NCBI RefSeq assembly: GCF_030816855.1
Contig: NZ_JAUSYK010000001.1
Coordinates: 2,790,001-2,854,000 of the forward strand
Origin: Arthrobacter sp. B3I4
Lineage (GTDB): Bacteria > Actinomycetota > Actinomycetes > Actinomycetales > Micrococcaceae
Length of the DNA stretch: 64,000 bases
Direction of reading: 5' to 3'
The notes under the pieces were generated by a model, which was given only the letters and a program-made list of their open reading frames with translations, was not told the DNA's origin and did not search any database. The stretch's first letter is position 1. Every line of letters starts with the position of its first letter. This document shows, one piece after another, positions 16,504 through 25,126 of the stretch. Made by a program: the position numbers and the translations under genes.

Positions 16504-16808
16504 AGCCGCCCACTCTAACGAGAAGTTGACAAGACATGACCCTTCGAACGCACCGAATTGTTCCACCTGCCCCAAGCCGGGAAGACCGCTCACACCATTC
16601 GCGGGAGCCCGGGCCGATAGCCGGGGAAACGCCGAGCAAATTGGCAATTGCCGTCGACATAGATGAAATTGTTGCCTCGCCCTGGATTGGCCTCCACCAT
16701 AGGCACGAGTTCCTGCTGCACCACCGGCACGAACACTTAGTAAAAGCAAACGTAAGCCGTTGCTGAACCGGAAAGTCGGTACGGCGCTGTTCCCCCGGTT
16801 CTGTCAAC
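16504..16808. other. Intergenic region without a recognisable gene
   Basis: About 300 bp between the CocE-type hydrolase and the IS-split palindrome. A 76-codon reading frame (16536-16766, +) exists, but its product is rich in H, R and P, has no ribosome binding site and resembles no family I know. TTGACA occurs at 16526 without a good -10. I see nothing else. Confidence 0.4.
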
Positions 16809-16821
16809 AATGAAGGCTCCG
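16808..16821. repeat. Left arm of a 14-bp palindrome split by the IS element
   Basis: CAATGAAGGCTCCG here is the exact reverse complement of CGGAGCCTTCATTG at 18278-18291. Removing the IS and one copy of its target duplication leaves one hairpin with a 14-bp stem, a C/A mismatch and CCG/CGG pairing around a short loop, between convergent genes. It is a probable former terminator. Confidence 0.75.
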
Positions 16822-16836
16822 CCCGCGCTGTGAACT

Positions 16837-16884
16837 GCTCCCCGGAAGTTGGACTGAGAAATTCAGTTCCGACTTCCGGGGAGC
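16837..16884 (+). terminator. Stem-loop followed by T-run inside the left IS end, upstream of orfA
   Basis: A near-perfect hairpin of about 20 bp (left arm GCTCCCCGGAAGT, right arm ACTTCCGGGGAGC, with one bulge further in) is followed by ATTTTT and then the orfA ATG at 16891. It could stop transcription entering from outside and so limit transposase expression. Confidence 0.65.
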
Positions 16885-16890
16885 ATTTTT

Positions 16891-17379
16891 ATGCACGCAT
16901 CTAGTTCGTTATCCGAGGATCAGCGCGAGGCCGCTGTAGCGTGGTTTGAGAAGGGCATCGCGGATAGTGCGGCAGCGAGGTTACTGGGCGTGCCTCGTGG
17001 ACCGGTAAAGCTTCTCTATCGGCGGTGGAGGATCCATGGTCGAGGAGCGCTGGTGGCCAAGCCTACGAGACAGGCGTACTCGTTCGAATTCAAGCTCGCA
17101 TTGGTCGAACGGTTCATCGCGGGTGAGACTGCCCCGGACCTCGCGGCGGAGGTGGGCTTGTCCTCTCCCGGGTTACTGAAAACGTGGGTGCGCGTGTATC
17201 GCCGCGAGGGTGCGGACGCCTTGCGCCCCAAGCCGAAAGGCAGACCCAACGCGCCCCACGCTCCACAGCCGGCGGAGATACCGGAGCTGGAACGGTTGCG
17301 GCGGGAGAACGAACGGCTGCGGGCGGAAGTGGCCTACCTGGGAAAATTGCGGGCCTTGAGGGCGCAGGAACGACGGTGA
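16891..17379 (+). CDS. IS3-family OrfA (helix-turn-helix protein)
   Basis: 162 residues. Two successive helix-turn-helix units are visible (about residues 8-45 and 63-100: FKLALVERFIAGETAPDLAAEVGLSSPGLLKTWVR), as in the IS150 group. A C-terminal leucine-zipper-like helix follows (ELERLRRENERLRAEVAYLGKL). It binds the terminal repeats and, when fused to OrfB by -1 frameshifting, forms the transposase. Four A residues at 17343-17346 (GGAAAATTG) are the likely slip site. Confidence 0.92.
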   Translation: MHASSSLSEDQREAAVAWFEKGIADSAAARLLGVPRGPVKLLYRRWRIHGRGALVAKPTRQAYSFEFKLALVERFIAGETAPDLAAEVGLSSPGLLKTWVRVYRREGADALRPKPKGRPNAPHAPQPAEIPELERLRRENERLRAEVAYLGKLRALRAQERR

Positions 17380-18230
17380 GGGTCCAGACCGTCATCGCCC
17401 TCAAGGCTGACTTCCCCCTCCCGGTTCTGCTGCAGGTTGCCCGTCTTGCCCGGTCCACGTTCTTCTATCACCAGGCCCGCCTCCAAGCCCCTGACCCGCA
17501 GGAGGCTATCAAGACTGCGGTGACGGCGTTTTTCGCGAAGAACCGTGGCCGGTACGGGCACCGCCGCATCCACACCGAGCTGGTCAAGCAAGGGTGGACG
17601 GTCGCGAAGAAGACCGTGCTGAAGCTCATGCGTTCGCTGCGGCTGGTCTGCAAGGTCAGGCGAAAGAGGCGCTACAACTCTTATCAGGGCGGGCAGGGCG
17701 CGGTTGCCCCGAACGTGCTGAACCGCGAGTTCGAAGCCACTGCTCCGAATGAAAAGTGGGTGACGGATGTGACCGAGTTCAGCGTTGGCGACCGGAAGCT
17801 CTACCTCTCACCGGTCATGGACCTCTTCGACCGGCAGATCATCTCTTACGCGGTGGGCCTTTCCCCGAATCTGGACCTCACCAACACATCACTCCGCAAG
17901 GCGCTGGCAACGCTCGAGTGCGAGCAGACACCGCTCGTGCATTCGGACCAGGGTTTCCAGTACCAGCATGTCTCGTGGCGGAACCTTCTGCAGGGCGCCG
18001 GCGCAATCCAGTCGATGTCACGCAAGGGCAACTGCTACGACAACGCGGTGATGGAGAACTTCTTCGGACACCTCAAGGAAGAGTTCTTCCACCGCGTCCG
18101 GTTCATCAGCACCGACGCCCTGGCAGCGGGACTGCACGAGTACATCCACTGGTACAACACCGACAGGATCTCGACAAACCTAGAGGGCCTGAGTCCGGTG
18201 CAATACCGGGCTCAGGCCCTCGCAGCCTAG
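17376..18230 (+). CDS. IS3-family OrfB transposase (rve/DDE integrase core)
   Basis: 284 residues if started at the GTG at 17376, which overlaps the orfA stop (GTGA). The frame is open further upstream, which allows production as an OrfAB fusion by -1 frameshift. After an HTH_21-like segment (RYGHRRIHTEL) the catalytic core shows D in WVTDVTEF, D in LVHSDQGFQY and E in NAVMENFFGHLKEE, the IS3 DDE triad. The C-terminus (YNTDRISTNLEGLSPVQYR) is normal, so the gene is intact. Confidence 0.93.
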   Translation: MRVQTVIALKADFPLPVLLQVARLARSTFFYHQARLQAPDPQEAIKTAVTAFFAKNRGRYGHRRIHTELVKQGWTVAKKTVLKLMRSLRLVCKVRRKRRYNSYQGGQGAVAPNVLNREFEATAPNEKWVTDVTEFSVGDRKLYLSPVMDLFDRQIISYAVGLSPNLDLTNTSLRKALATLECEQTPLVHSDQGFQYQHVSWRNLLQGAGAIQSMSRKGNCYDNAVMENFFGHLKEEFFHRVRFISTDALAAGLHEYIHWYNTDRISTNLEGLSPVQYRAQALAA

Positions 18231-18277
18231 GCTCTTACTTAGCCAGTCCAACTTTCAGGGACCAGTTCAGCTGCGGA

Positions 18278-18291
18278 CGGAGCCTTCATTG
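18278..18291. repeat. Right arm of the palindrome split by the IS element
   Basis: Exact reverse complement of 16808-16821. It lies just outside the right target duplication and 110 bp from the end of the convergent MFS gene. Confidence 0.75.
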
Positions 18292-18400
18292 GTACTGTGA
18301 GGACGACCTGCACGTCCGACCCTGGAGCCACCGCACGCATGAGGCTCCTACTTTGGGGTGCAGTTCATGTTCAGCGACCTGGGGCCGCTTCAACGACGGG

Positions 18401-19942
18401 TCAACGATGACCGGCCAGGGCTTCGGCGGACTCCTCGAGCACAGTCCCGATGTTGTGGTGTTTCGGCTCGCGTATGGCGCCAATGACCAATGCGGCGATG
18501 ACCGAGCAGAAGGCTGCGGCGACCCATAGTCCTATGTGCATCCCATCGATGAAAGCCCCGTTAACGCCGGGGAACCCCTCAAAAACAACTCCGGCCGATG
18601 CCCCTTCGATTGCGTCGGCTGGAAGGCTGGTCTTAGCCACGGCGGGGATCACCTGGCCGGCAACGATTGCGGACAAAATGGCGGTACCGATAGCGCCACC
18701 AACCTGTATGCAGGTCGTCTGGAAACCGCTGGCCACACCGGCCAGGTGCACCGGCGCGCCGCCCACGATGAGGTCCGCCCCTGATGGAATGGCGAAGCCG
18801 GAACCGAACGCGATGATCACGAACGGCACCGCCATCATCCAGTAAGGCGTGTCGACACCGACCAGCGTCAGCAGCGCCAGGCCCGCAGCCATCAAGCCAA
18901 GGCCCATGGCGGCGACCCTGCGGGGGCCGATCTTCGCCGTGAGCAACGCCCCGATGGGCGCGGACGGAATCGCAAAAAAGCTCATCGGCAGCATCATCAA
19001 GCCAGCCGTAGCGGTGCTATTGCCCAGGGAGTTCATCAGGAACAGAGTCAGCAGGAACGTGACGCCAAGGATCGAGAAGAAGTTGGCAACAAACACGAGA
19101 CCACCAACACTGACGCCGGCCGACCTGAAGAGGGCCAGTGGGAGGAGCGGGCTAGCCACACGGCTCTCGACGATCACAAACAGGGCAAACAGCACGACAG
19201 CAGCGACGAACACGCCGATCGTTGGGGCACTCCCCCAGCCCCAACCCTGAGCCTGAACCACGGCGAAGACGACAGCAAAGAGCGCTCCCGCCAGCAGAAC
19301 GATACCGAGTAGGTCGATGCGGCCTCCCTTTTCCATGGCCGTTTCACGGACAACCAGAGCTGCCATCACGACACCCGCAATAGCAATGGGGACATTGATA
19401 TAGAAGACCCACTGCCAGCCGGCGCTCTGTACCAGCATGCCGCTTACGAGCGGGCCGCCAGCGATGGATACAGACGAGACGCCACCCCAGATGCCTACCG
19501 CCATGCCGAACTTTTCCCTCGAGAACGTTGACCTAAGCAGAGCGATGGTCTGCGGCATGAGTAGCGCTGCGCTCACGCCCTGCAGAGCACGAAATACCAG
19601 CACGCCTTCGATGCTTCCGATGAGGCCGATCGCAACACTGGTGATACCGAACAGGATGACACCCAGAATGTAGACCTTCTTGCGCCCGAATCGGTCGCCG
19701 AGCTTGCCAGCCGGTATAAGGCAGACGGCAAGCGCGAGAAGGTACGCGTTAATGACCCACTGCAAATCGCCGAAGGTGGCATGGAGGTCGGCCTGAATTG
19801 CAGGGTTGGCGATGTGAACGACAGTGGAGTCGAGCCCGACCATGAAGAGGCCGAAGCACACGGCTATCAGGGTCAGCGCAGGTTTGCCCTTGGCTCGAAA
19901 AGGCGGAGTACCGGTTTCGAGGGGGGCGGATACAGATGCCAC
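18401..19942 (-). CDS. MFS transporter, DHA2 (14-TMS) drug-efflux type
   Basis: 513 residues from a GTG start with AGGAAAGAAG upstream. About 14 membrane segments are visible. The motif PAGKLGDRFGRKKVYILG is the MFS loop 2-3 signature, and GGPLVSGMLVQSAGWQWVFYINVP is the motif C region of 14-TMS drug:H+ antiporters. It lies downstream of a MarR gene on the same strand, with a perfect palindrome 34 bp before its start, so it is probably a MarR-repressed efflux pump. Confidence 0.9.
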   Translation of the reverse strand: MASVSAPLETGTPPFRAKGKPALTLIAVCFGLFMVGLDSTVVHIANPAIQADLHATFGDLQWVINAYLLALAVCLIPAGKLGDRFGRKKVYILGVILFGITSVAIGLIGSIEGVLVFRALQGVSAALLMPQTIALLRSTFSREKFGMAVGIWGGVSSVSIAGGPLVSGMLVQSAGWQWVFYINVPIAIAGVVMAALVVRETAMEKGGRIDLLGIVLLAGALFAVVFAVVQAQGWGWGSAPTIGVFVAAVVLFALFVIVESRVASPLLPLALFRSAGVSVGGLVFVANFFSILGVTFLLTLFLMNSLGNSTATAGLMMLPMSFFAIPSAPIGALLTAKIGPRRVAAMGLGLMAAGLALLTLVGVDTPYWMMAVPFVIIAFGSGFAIPSGADLIVGGAPVHLAGVASGFQTTCIQVGGAIGTAILSAIVAGQVIPAVAKTSLPADAIEGASAGVVFEGFPGVNGAFIDGMHIGLWVAAAFCSVIAALVIGAIREPKHHNIGTVLEESAEALAGHR

Positions 19943-19975
19943 AGAAACACTTCTTTCCTAGAGGAGATACATATG

Positions 19976-19991
19976 GTTATACAAGTATAAC
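19976..19991. promoter_or_regulatory. MarR-type operator GTTATACAAGTATAAC
   Basis: A perfect 7-bp dyad with a 2-nt spacer, the size expected for a MarR dimer. On the minus strand it contains TATACT, a good -10 for the MFS gene, so binding would block RNA polymerase. A degenerate half site (GTTATATAC) lies at 20613-20621 near the MarR gene. Confidence 0.65.
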
Positions 19992-20061
19992 TACGCTCGA
20001 AGAAAACTCGATCCAGAACGAGGGAACTATGAGGGTGCTGCGGCGGGAAGTGCCTGCCGGC

Positions 20062-20535
20062 CTACTCCGGCTCGGCGAGAACTGCAGCGAGCCGCCGCAG
20101 CGCCGGAAGACAGGCGGCAATCTGCCCACGCTCTTCGGGCGTCAGCCGCGCACTGGCCGCCTCAAGAGCGTCGGCCCAGGCACCCTCCATCAGCACTTTG
20201 ATCCGCTGCGACTCCGCAGTGGGATGAAGGGAAACGTAACGCTTGTCAGCGGCATCGCGGATCCGCGTGACCAGGCCCGCGGCCACCAGTTCACGGAGCT
20301 GGACGCTGACGTTGCTGAATTGCCTCCCCAGGCGGGCTGCCACCTCCGCGACAGTGATGCCCGGGTGATTCTCGATCACTCGGAGGATTTCCAGCAGGCC
20401 GTTGGATAGCGGCCGGACACCGGTTTCATTGTGCGACTTCCGTCGGACGTCGGAGGAGATGTCGATGATAGAGACAGCCACATCCCGAAGGGCGGCGACG
20501 TCTGCCGCCCGGGACGACCGGTCCACACTTTCCAT
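20062..20535 (-). CDS. MarR family transcriptional regulator
   Basis: 157 residues from the ATG at 20535. The winged helix-turn-helix is at about residues 45-105 (GLLEILRVIENHPGITVAEVAARLGRQFSNVSVQLRELVAAGLVTRIRDAADKRY reads as recognition helix plus wing). A longer in-frame reading to 20643 adds 36 residues without family character. The ATG has no ribosome binding site, but TATGCT lies six bases upstream, which suggests a leaderless transcript. It is divergent from an aromatic-acid transporter and upstream of a DHA2 pump on its own strand; it probably controls one or both. Confidence 0.85.
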   Translation of the reverse strand: MESVDRSSRAADVAALRDVAVSIIDISSDVRRKSHNETGVRPLSNGLLEILRVIENHPGITVAEVAARLGRQFSNVSVQLRELVAAGLVTRIRDAADKRYVSLHPTAESQRIKVLMEGAWADALEAASARLTPEERGQIAACLPALRRLAAVLAEPE

Positions 20536-20759
20536 TTCATAAGCATAGGCGTGTGAATTGGCCGCAGCGGTCGCGTAGCAAACCGCGCAGCCCTTGACTG
20601 TCGCTTTACGCCATGTAAGTGTTATATACGAAGTGACGGACACAACATGCGGGGCGTCGTGCGGCGCCCCAGCCCGCGCGTCCTCCCTACCCGCTTCCGC
20701 GTCTCCCCGGAACGCTCATCGCGTGCCCGCTAGGGCCCTTACCTCTTGGACGACATCCC

Positions 20760-22142
20760 ATGGCAACAATCGATCTTCGGGACTTCATTGGCGAAGCCCG
20801 CTTCAATCGCTTCCAGGCGGGCATGCTTTTCTGGGCCTGCTTCATCATTACCTTCGACATGTATGACCTGGTGGTCTACGGATCGGTCCTACCGGTCCTG
20901 ATGAAACAATGGTCCCTGGGCCCGGTGCAGGCAGGGGCCATCGGAAGCTACGGGCCTGTTGGCATGATGGCCGGCGCCATCCTCTTCGGGATTCTGGCTG
21001 ACCGTTTCGGCCGTAAGAAGATCCTGACCGCAAGCATCATCCTTTTCAGCGTCGCCACCGCCCTCAGCGGCTTCGCGCCCGGACCGACAGAGTTCTCGGT
21101 CCTCCGGGCGCTGGGCGGCCTCGGGATCGGCGGCATCCTGCCGACCGTCATTGCCATGTTGACCGATTACGCGCCGAGGAAGCGCGCCAACACCATGGTG
21201 GCAGTGGTGATGTGCTTCTTCTCGGTGGGCGGAATCCTCGCAGCCTTCGTCGCCATGCTCCTCCTGCCCGCGTTCGGCTGGCAGAGTACCTATTGGGTTG
21301 CCGTGCTTCCCCTGCTTTTCCTGCCGTTCATGATGAAATACTTCCTCGACTCCCCCGCCATGCTCCTGCAGAAGGGCAACGTCGGGGAGCTTCGGTCCGC
21401 GCTGTCGAAAATCAGCGGCCAGGCCGCACTCCCCGCTGCAGTGGAATTCACCGGGCTGCAGGAGCGGGAACCCGGCAGCCCCATCGGCGCGCTGTTCACG
21501 AATCGCCGTGGGCTGGGGACCCTCATGATCTGGGTCGCCTTCTTCATGTGCCTGCTGATGGTCAACGGACTGACCACCTGGCTTCCCAAGCTGATGGTCG
21601 AGGCCGGGTACGCGCTGAACTCAAGCCTTACCTTCACGATCGTCCTCAATGTGGGTGGCATCGTCGGCACCCTGGTCCTAGGGAGGCTCGCGGACGCCTG
21701 GGGCGTCAAACGGGTACTCGTCCCCATGTTCGTGATTGCCGCCGCGTCGCTGGCCCTCCTGGGCTTCGGCAACAACATGACGGTGCTTCTTCTCCTCGTG
21801 GCCATTACCGGCGCCTGCACCATGGGGGCACAGAATATCTCCTATTCATTTGTGTCCCAGTACTACCCGTCCTTCATGCGTTCGACGGCCATCGGGCTCG
21901 CCTCCGGTGTCGGTCGGATGGGCGCCATCGTGGGGCCGACATTCGGCGGCATTCTGCTAACCCTCAAGCTGCCGGTGGCAATGAACTTCCTGTTCTTCGC
22001 CATCCCGGGCGTCATCGCCGCCCTGGCCTTCCTGTTCGTTCCGCTCGCAGCCAAGGCAGGCGGCCGCTCCGCAGGACACCCAGATCAGCACACCAGCAAC
22101 GGTGCGCCGGTCCCGGCAGACGCGGCGTCCGCTTCCCCGTAA
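20760..22142 (+). CDS. MFS aromatic acid:H+ symporter (AAHS family)
   Basis: 460 residues with 12 membrane segments. FDMYDLVVYGSVLPVL in helix 1 and GILADRFGRKKILTAS in loop 2-3 are the AAHS signatures (benzoate, 4-hydroxybenzoate and vanillate transporters). The C-terminal tail of about 30 residues is polar. It is divergent from the MarR gene, with 224 bp between them. The upstream ribosome binding site is weak (TTGGACG). This is the second AAHS protein of the window and fits the catabolic character of the region. Confidence 0.9.
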   Translation: MATIDLRDFIGEARFNRFQAGMLFWACFIITFDMYDLVVYGSVLPVLMKQWSLGPVQAGAIGSYGPVGMMAGAILFGILADRFGRKKILTASIILFSVATALSGFAPGPTEFSVLRALGGLGIGGILPTVIAMLTDYAPRKRANTMVAVVMCFFSVGGILAAFVAMLLLPAFGWQSTYWVAVLPLLFLPFMMKYFLDSPAMLLQKGNVGELRSALSKISGQAALPAAVEFTGLQEREPGSPIGALFTNRRGLGTLMIWVAFFMCLLMVNGLTTWLPKLMVEAGYALNSSLTFTIVLNVGGIVGTLVLGRLADAWGVKRVLVPMFVIAAASLALLGFGNNMTVLLLLVAITGACTMGAQNISYSFVSQYYPSFMRSTAIGLASGVGRMGAIVGPTFGGILLTLKLPVAMNFLFFAIPGVIAALAFLFVPLAAKAGGRSAGHPDQHTSNGAPVPADAASASP

Positions 22143-22156
22143 CGGCCTGACGGCCT

Positions 22157-22191
22157 CGGGCCGCCCCTCCATATCGGGGCGGGGCGGCCCG
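22157..22191 (+). terminator. Terminator hairpin after the AAHS transporter
   Basis: Stem CGGGCCGCCCC / GGGGCGGCCCG (11 bp) around a loop of 13 nt, 15 bp after the stop codon. No T-run follows. The rest of 22143-22554 (412 bp) shows no gene or other structure that I can support. Confidence 0.6.
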
Positions 22192-22554
22192 ACCAGCCCA
22201 ACTGAGGGGCAGCGGCTGGAAGGGCTAAAGGCGGCACACATCGGATCTAAATTGGGTGCGCTGACGGTCGTTGCTACACGCTTCATAGGGAGTTAAGACG
22301 ACCGTGCCTATGTCGGCGAGAGCCGTCTGAGGAAGGTTGACTGGACCGTCCCGTGGTCAGCTGGCGATCGCCTTGCCTACCTGGCTTTTCGGCCGTAGCT
22401 GCCGTTCTGCTGTATCCCATGCCGACTGGCCAAGCTTCAGCGAGGTAGCGAGGGTCACTCTTGCTTTCGCATCTCGGGGTTCAGCCAGCGGCCGTAAAGC
22501 ATATCGGTCATCCGATTATTGGAGCCGTAATGGCTGTGACCTGCGGAAACACTG

Positions 22555-22636
22555 TGCCCGAGGTGGGACTCGAACCCACACACCTTTCGATACCGCATTT
22601 TGAGTGCGGCGCGTCTGCCAATTCCGCCACTCGGGC
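22555..22636 (-). tRNA. tRNA-Leu (anticodon CAA)
   Basis: A class II tRNA with acceptor stem GCCCGAG/CTCGGGC, D-arm GGCGGAATTGGCAGAC, anticodon stem-loop CCGCA-CTCAAAA-TGCGG and T-arm GTGGGTTCGAGTCCCAC. The anticodon CAA reads UUG. The CCA end is not encoded. Confidence 0.95.
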
Positions 22637-22842
22637 GCGGAGACACCGGTTGTCATAATCGCCTGCCCCACGGTGCTGTGAGCAACGCGATCGCTTCCGG
22701 TGCGCGAAATTACTCTACATGCAGATAGGCTGAATTCCAGAATCGCGCCAGTGACGCCGCATCGATCCCAACCGGCCCCCAGTACACCAGCGGACGAACC
22801 TTTGATGGTCCAGTTCCCGCCGTACCTTTGCAAGGAGTTCCC

Positions 22843-23448
22843 GTGTCAGAACAGACGGAGTCAACCCAAACGTCCCAGCCGGCGCGCCGCGTCGTGGTCG
22901 CCGAGGATGAGACGCTCATCCGCCTGGACATCATCGAGATCCTGCGCGGCGAAGGCTACGACGTCGTCGGCGAAGCGGACAACGGCGAGAAGGCGGTGCA
23001 GCTCGCGGAGGAGCTGAAGCCGGACCTGGTTCTGATGGACGTGAAGATGCCCGTCATGGACGGCATCTCCGCCGCCGAGAAAATCGTCAAGGCCCGCATC
23101 GCCCCGGTGGTGCTGCTGACCGCTTTCAGCCAGAAAGAGCTCGTCGAGCGCGCCCGCGACGCCGGCGCCATGGCGTACGTCGTCAAGCCGTTCACGCCGG
23201 CCGACCTGATCCCCGCCCTGGAGATCGCCCTGTCCCGCCACGAGGAAATCAAAGCCCTCGAAAGCGAGGTCAGCGACCTGCAGGAGCAGTTCGCCACGCG
23301 AAAGCTGGTGGAGCGCGCCAAGAGCCTGCTGACCACCAAGATGGGCCTGACCGAGCCGGAAGCCTTCCGCTGGATCCAGAAAACGTCCATGGACCGCCGC
23401 CTGAGCATGCGCGAGGTCGCCGAGACGATCATCAACCAGGTCAACTAA
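22843..23448 (+). CDS. pdtaR: Two-component response regulator with ANTAR RNA-binding domain (PdtaR-like)
   Basis: 201 residues from the GTG at 22843, with AAGGAG upstream. The receiver domain has E21/D22, the phospho-acceptor D66 (LVLMDVKMPVMDG) and K115 (VVKPFTP). A short coiled linker leads to a C-terminal ANTAR domain (about 135-195: RKLVERAKSLLTTKMGLTEPEAFRWIQ). It matches Rv1626/PdtaR of M. tuberculosis, which acts as a transcription antiterminator on binding RNA hairpins. Its cognate kinase is not nearby. Its position next to pyk is actinobacterial core synteny. Confidence 0.93.
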   Translation: MSEQTESTQTSQPARRVVVAEDETLIRLDIIEILRGEGYDVVGEADNGEKAVQLAEELKPDLVLMDVKMPVMDGISAAEKIVKARIAPVVLLTAFSQKELVERARDAGAMAYVVKPFTPADLIPALEIALSRHEEIKALESEVSDLQEQFATRKLVERAKSLLTTKMGLTEPEAFRWIQKTSMDRRLSMREVAETIINQVN

Positions 23449-23464
23449 GCACCTAAGCAACCAA

Positions 23465-23513
23465 AAAGGGAGGGTTCCCGCCGCTGGCTACCAGCGGCAG
23501 GAACCCTCCCTTT
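23465..23513. terminator. Bidirectional terminator between pdtaR and pyk
   Basis: A long hairpin: AAAGGGAGGGTTCC pairs with GGAACCCTCCCTTT and the inner CCGCTGG/CCAGCGG pair around CTA. A/T runs on both sides give a U-tail in either direction, as expected between convergent genes. Confidence 0.85.
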
Positions 23514-23531
23514 GCCTTGGTGGAAGAGGAA

Positions 23532-25031
23532 CTAGTTCTTGCTGTTCTTCTTTTTCTTTTCCGGCCACGGGCCCAGCTTGTCCTTGGTGACGCCGTTGCC
23601 GCCCTGGCTGCCGGCGTCGGCGAGGTCGCCGACCCGGTGGACCTTGAGCATGTTGGTGGAACCGGCCTTTCCGGGAGGCGAACCGGCGGCGATGACCACC
23701 ATGTCACCGTCCGAGACCAGATCCATCTCGAGCAGGTTGCGGTCCACCTGCGCGGTCATGGCATCGGTGTGGCCCACCATCGGGACCAGCATCGGCTGGA
23801 TGCCCCAGGTCAGCGCGAGCTGGTTCCAGACGTGCTCCACCGGCGTGAAGGCGAACACCGGACGGGTCGGCCGCAGACGCGACAGGCGGCGGGCGGAGTC
23901 ACCGGACTGGGTAAAGGTACAGATGTACTTCGCATCCAGCTGGTCGGCAATTTCGACGGCGGCACGGGTGATGGCGCCGCCGCGGGTCTTGGGTTTGGTG
24001 CCCAGCGGGGGGACGCGCTCCAGGCCGTGGACCTCGGTGGATTCGATGATCCGGGCCATGGTCTTGACGGTCTCGATCGGGAACTTGCCCACGCTGGTCT
24101 CACCGGAGAGCATAACCGCGTCCGCACCGTCGAGCACGGCGTTCGCGCAGTCGGAAGCCTCGGCGCGCGTCGGGCGCGGGTTGTCGATCATCGATTCCAG
24201 CACCTGGGTGGCGACGATGACCGGCTTGGCCCAGCGGCGGGCGAGCTCGACGGCACGCTTCTGCACGATCGGCACTTCCTCCAGCGGCAGCTCCACGCCG
24301 AGGTCGCCGCGGGCGACCATGATGGCGTCGAAGGCGTCGATGATTTCGGGGAGCTGTTCCACGGCCTGCGGCTTTTCGATCTTGGCGATCACCGGCACGC
24401 GCCGGCCCTCTTCGTCCATGATCTCGTGGACGCGCTTGATGTCCGAGGCGTCGCGGACGAAGGAAAGGGCGACCATATCGACGCCGCGGCGCATGGCCCA
24501 GCGCAGGTCGTCCTCGTCCTTTTCGCTCAGCGCCGGCACGTTGACGGCCACGCCGGGCAGGTTGATGCCCTTGTTATTCGATACGTAGCCGCCCACGATG
24601 ACCTGCGCGACGACCTTGACGTCGTCGACGTCGATGGCGCGCAGGGCAACCTTGCCGTCGTCGATCAGCAGCGCGTCGCCGGGCTTGACGTCCTCGGTGA
24701 GGCTCTTGAGTGTCGTGGAGCAAATGTCCTTGGTGCCCGGGACATCCTCCGTGGTGATCGTGAAGGTGTCACCGACGGCGAGCAGGTGCGGCCCGTCGAC
24801 GAAGCGGCCGAGGCGGATCTTCGGACCCTGCAGGTCGGCCATGATCGCCACGGCCTTGCCAAGCTGCCCGGCGGCCTTACGCACGTTCTCATACGTGTTG
24901 TCGTGGACCGAGTAATCCCCGTGGCTCATGTTCATCCGGGCCACGTCGACGCCGGCTTCCAGCACGGCGAGCGTGTTCTCGAAGCTCGCGATCGCCGGTC
25001 CGAAAGTGGCCACAATTTTAGCGCGTCTCAT
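23532..25031 (-). CDS. pyk: Pyruvate kinase
   Basis: 499 residues. It converts phosphoenolpyruvate and ADP to pyruvate and ATP. Signatures include ARMNMSHGDYSVH, LQGPKIRLGRF, the active-site block VIAKIEKPQAVE, MVARGDLGVELPLEEVPIVQK and MLSGETSVGKFPIETVK. The C-terminal allosteric domain ends with a lysine-rich tail (PEKKKKNSKN) not needed by the fold. Convergent with pdtaR. Confidence 0.96.
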   Translation of the reverse strand: MRRAKIVATFGPAIASFENTLAVLEAGVDVARMNMSHGDYSVHDNTYENVRKAAGQLGKAVAIMADLQGPKIRLGRFVDGPHLLAVGDTFTITTEDVPGTKDICSTTLKSLTEDVKPGDALLIDDGKVALRAIDVDDVKVVAQVIVGGYVSNNKGINLPGVAVNVPALSEKDEDDLRWAMRRGVDMVALSFVRDASDIKRVHEIMDEEGRRVPVIAKIEKPQAVEQLPEIIDAFDAIMVARGDLGVELPLEEVPIVQKRAVELARRWAKPVIVATQVLESMIDNPRPTRAEASDCANAVLDGADAVMLSGETSVGKFPIETVKTMARIIESTEVHGLERVPPLGTKPKTRGGAITRAAVEIADQLDAKYICTFTQSGDSARRLSRLRPTRPVFAFTPVEHVWNQLALTWGIQPMLVPMVGHTDAMTAQVDRNLLEMDLVSDGDMVVIAAGSPPGKAGSTNMLKVHRVGDLADAGSQGGNGVTKDKLGPWPEKKKKNSKN

Positions 25032-25126
25032 ATACCTACCCTAGTTGTCTCTTGGTTGTTTAAGTTGTCGCGGGCGGAAGAACGGCCGGCGTCGGTCCCG
25101 GGTCCGAAAATGGGCCCGGGACGGAG

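Larger units (their letters stand above)
16831..18269 (+). mobile_element. IS3-family (IS150-like) insertion sequence, 1439 bp
   Basis: Imperfect terminal inverted repeats of 26 bp (left begins TGAACTGCTCCCC; the right end read inward begins TGAACTGGTCCCT; both continue into AAGTTGGACTG) match at 23 of 26 positions. The element ends in TG...CA. It is flanked by a 4-bp direct repeat GCTG (16827-16830 and 18270-18273), the target duplication. Two overlapping reading frames encode OrfA and the DDE transposase OrfB. It looks complete and potentially active. Confidence 0.93.

Noticed and set aside
16536..16766. 76-codon gene between the hydrolase operon and the IS
   Set aside because: No ribosome binding site, no homology recognised, composition unlike neighbours.
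22500..22700. Integrated element at tRNA-Leu
   Set aside because: No integrase, no direct repeat of the tRNA end seen. The border of the accessory region is near here, but an attachment site is not supported.
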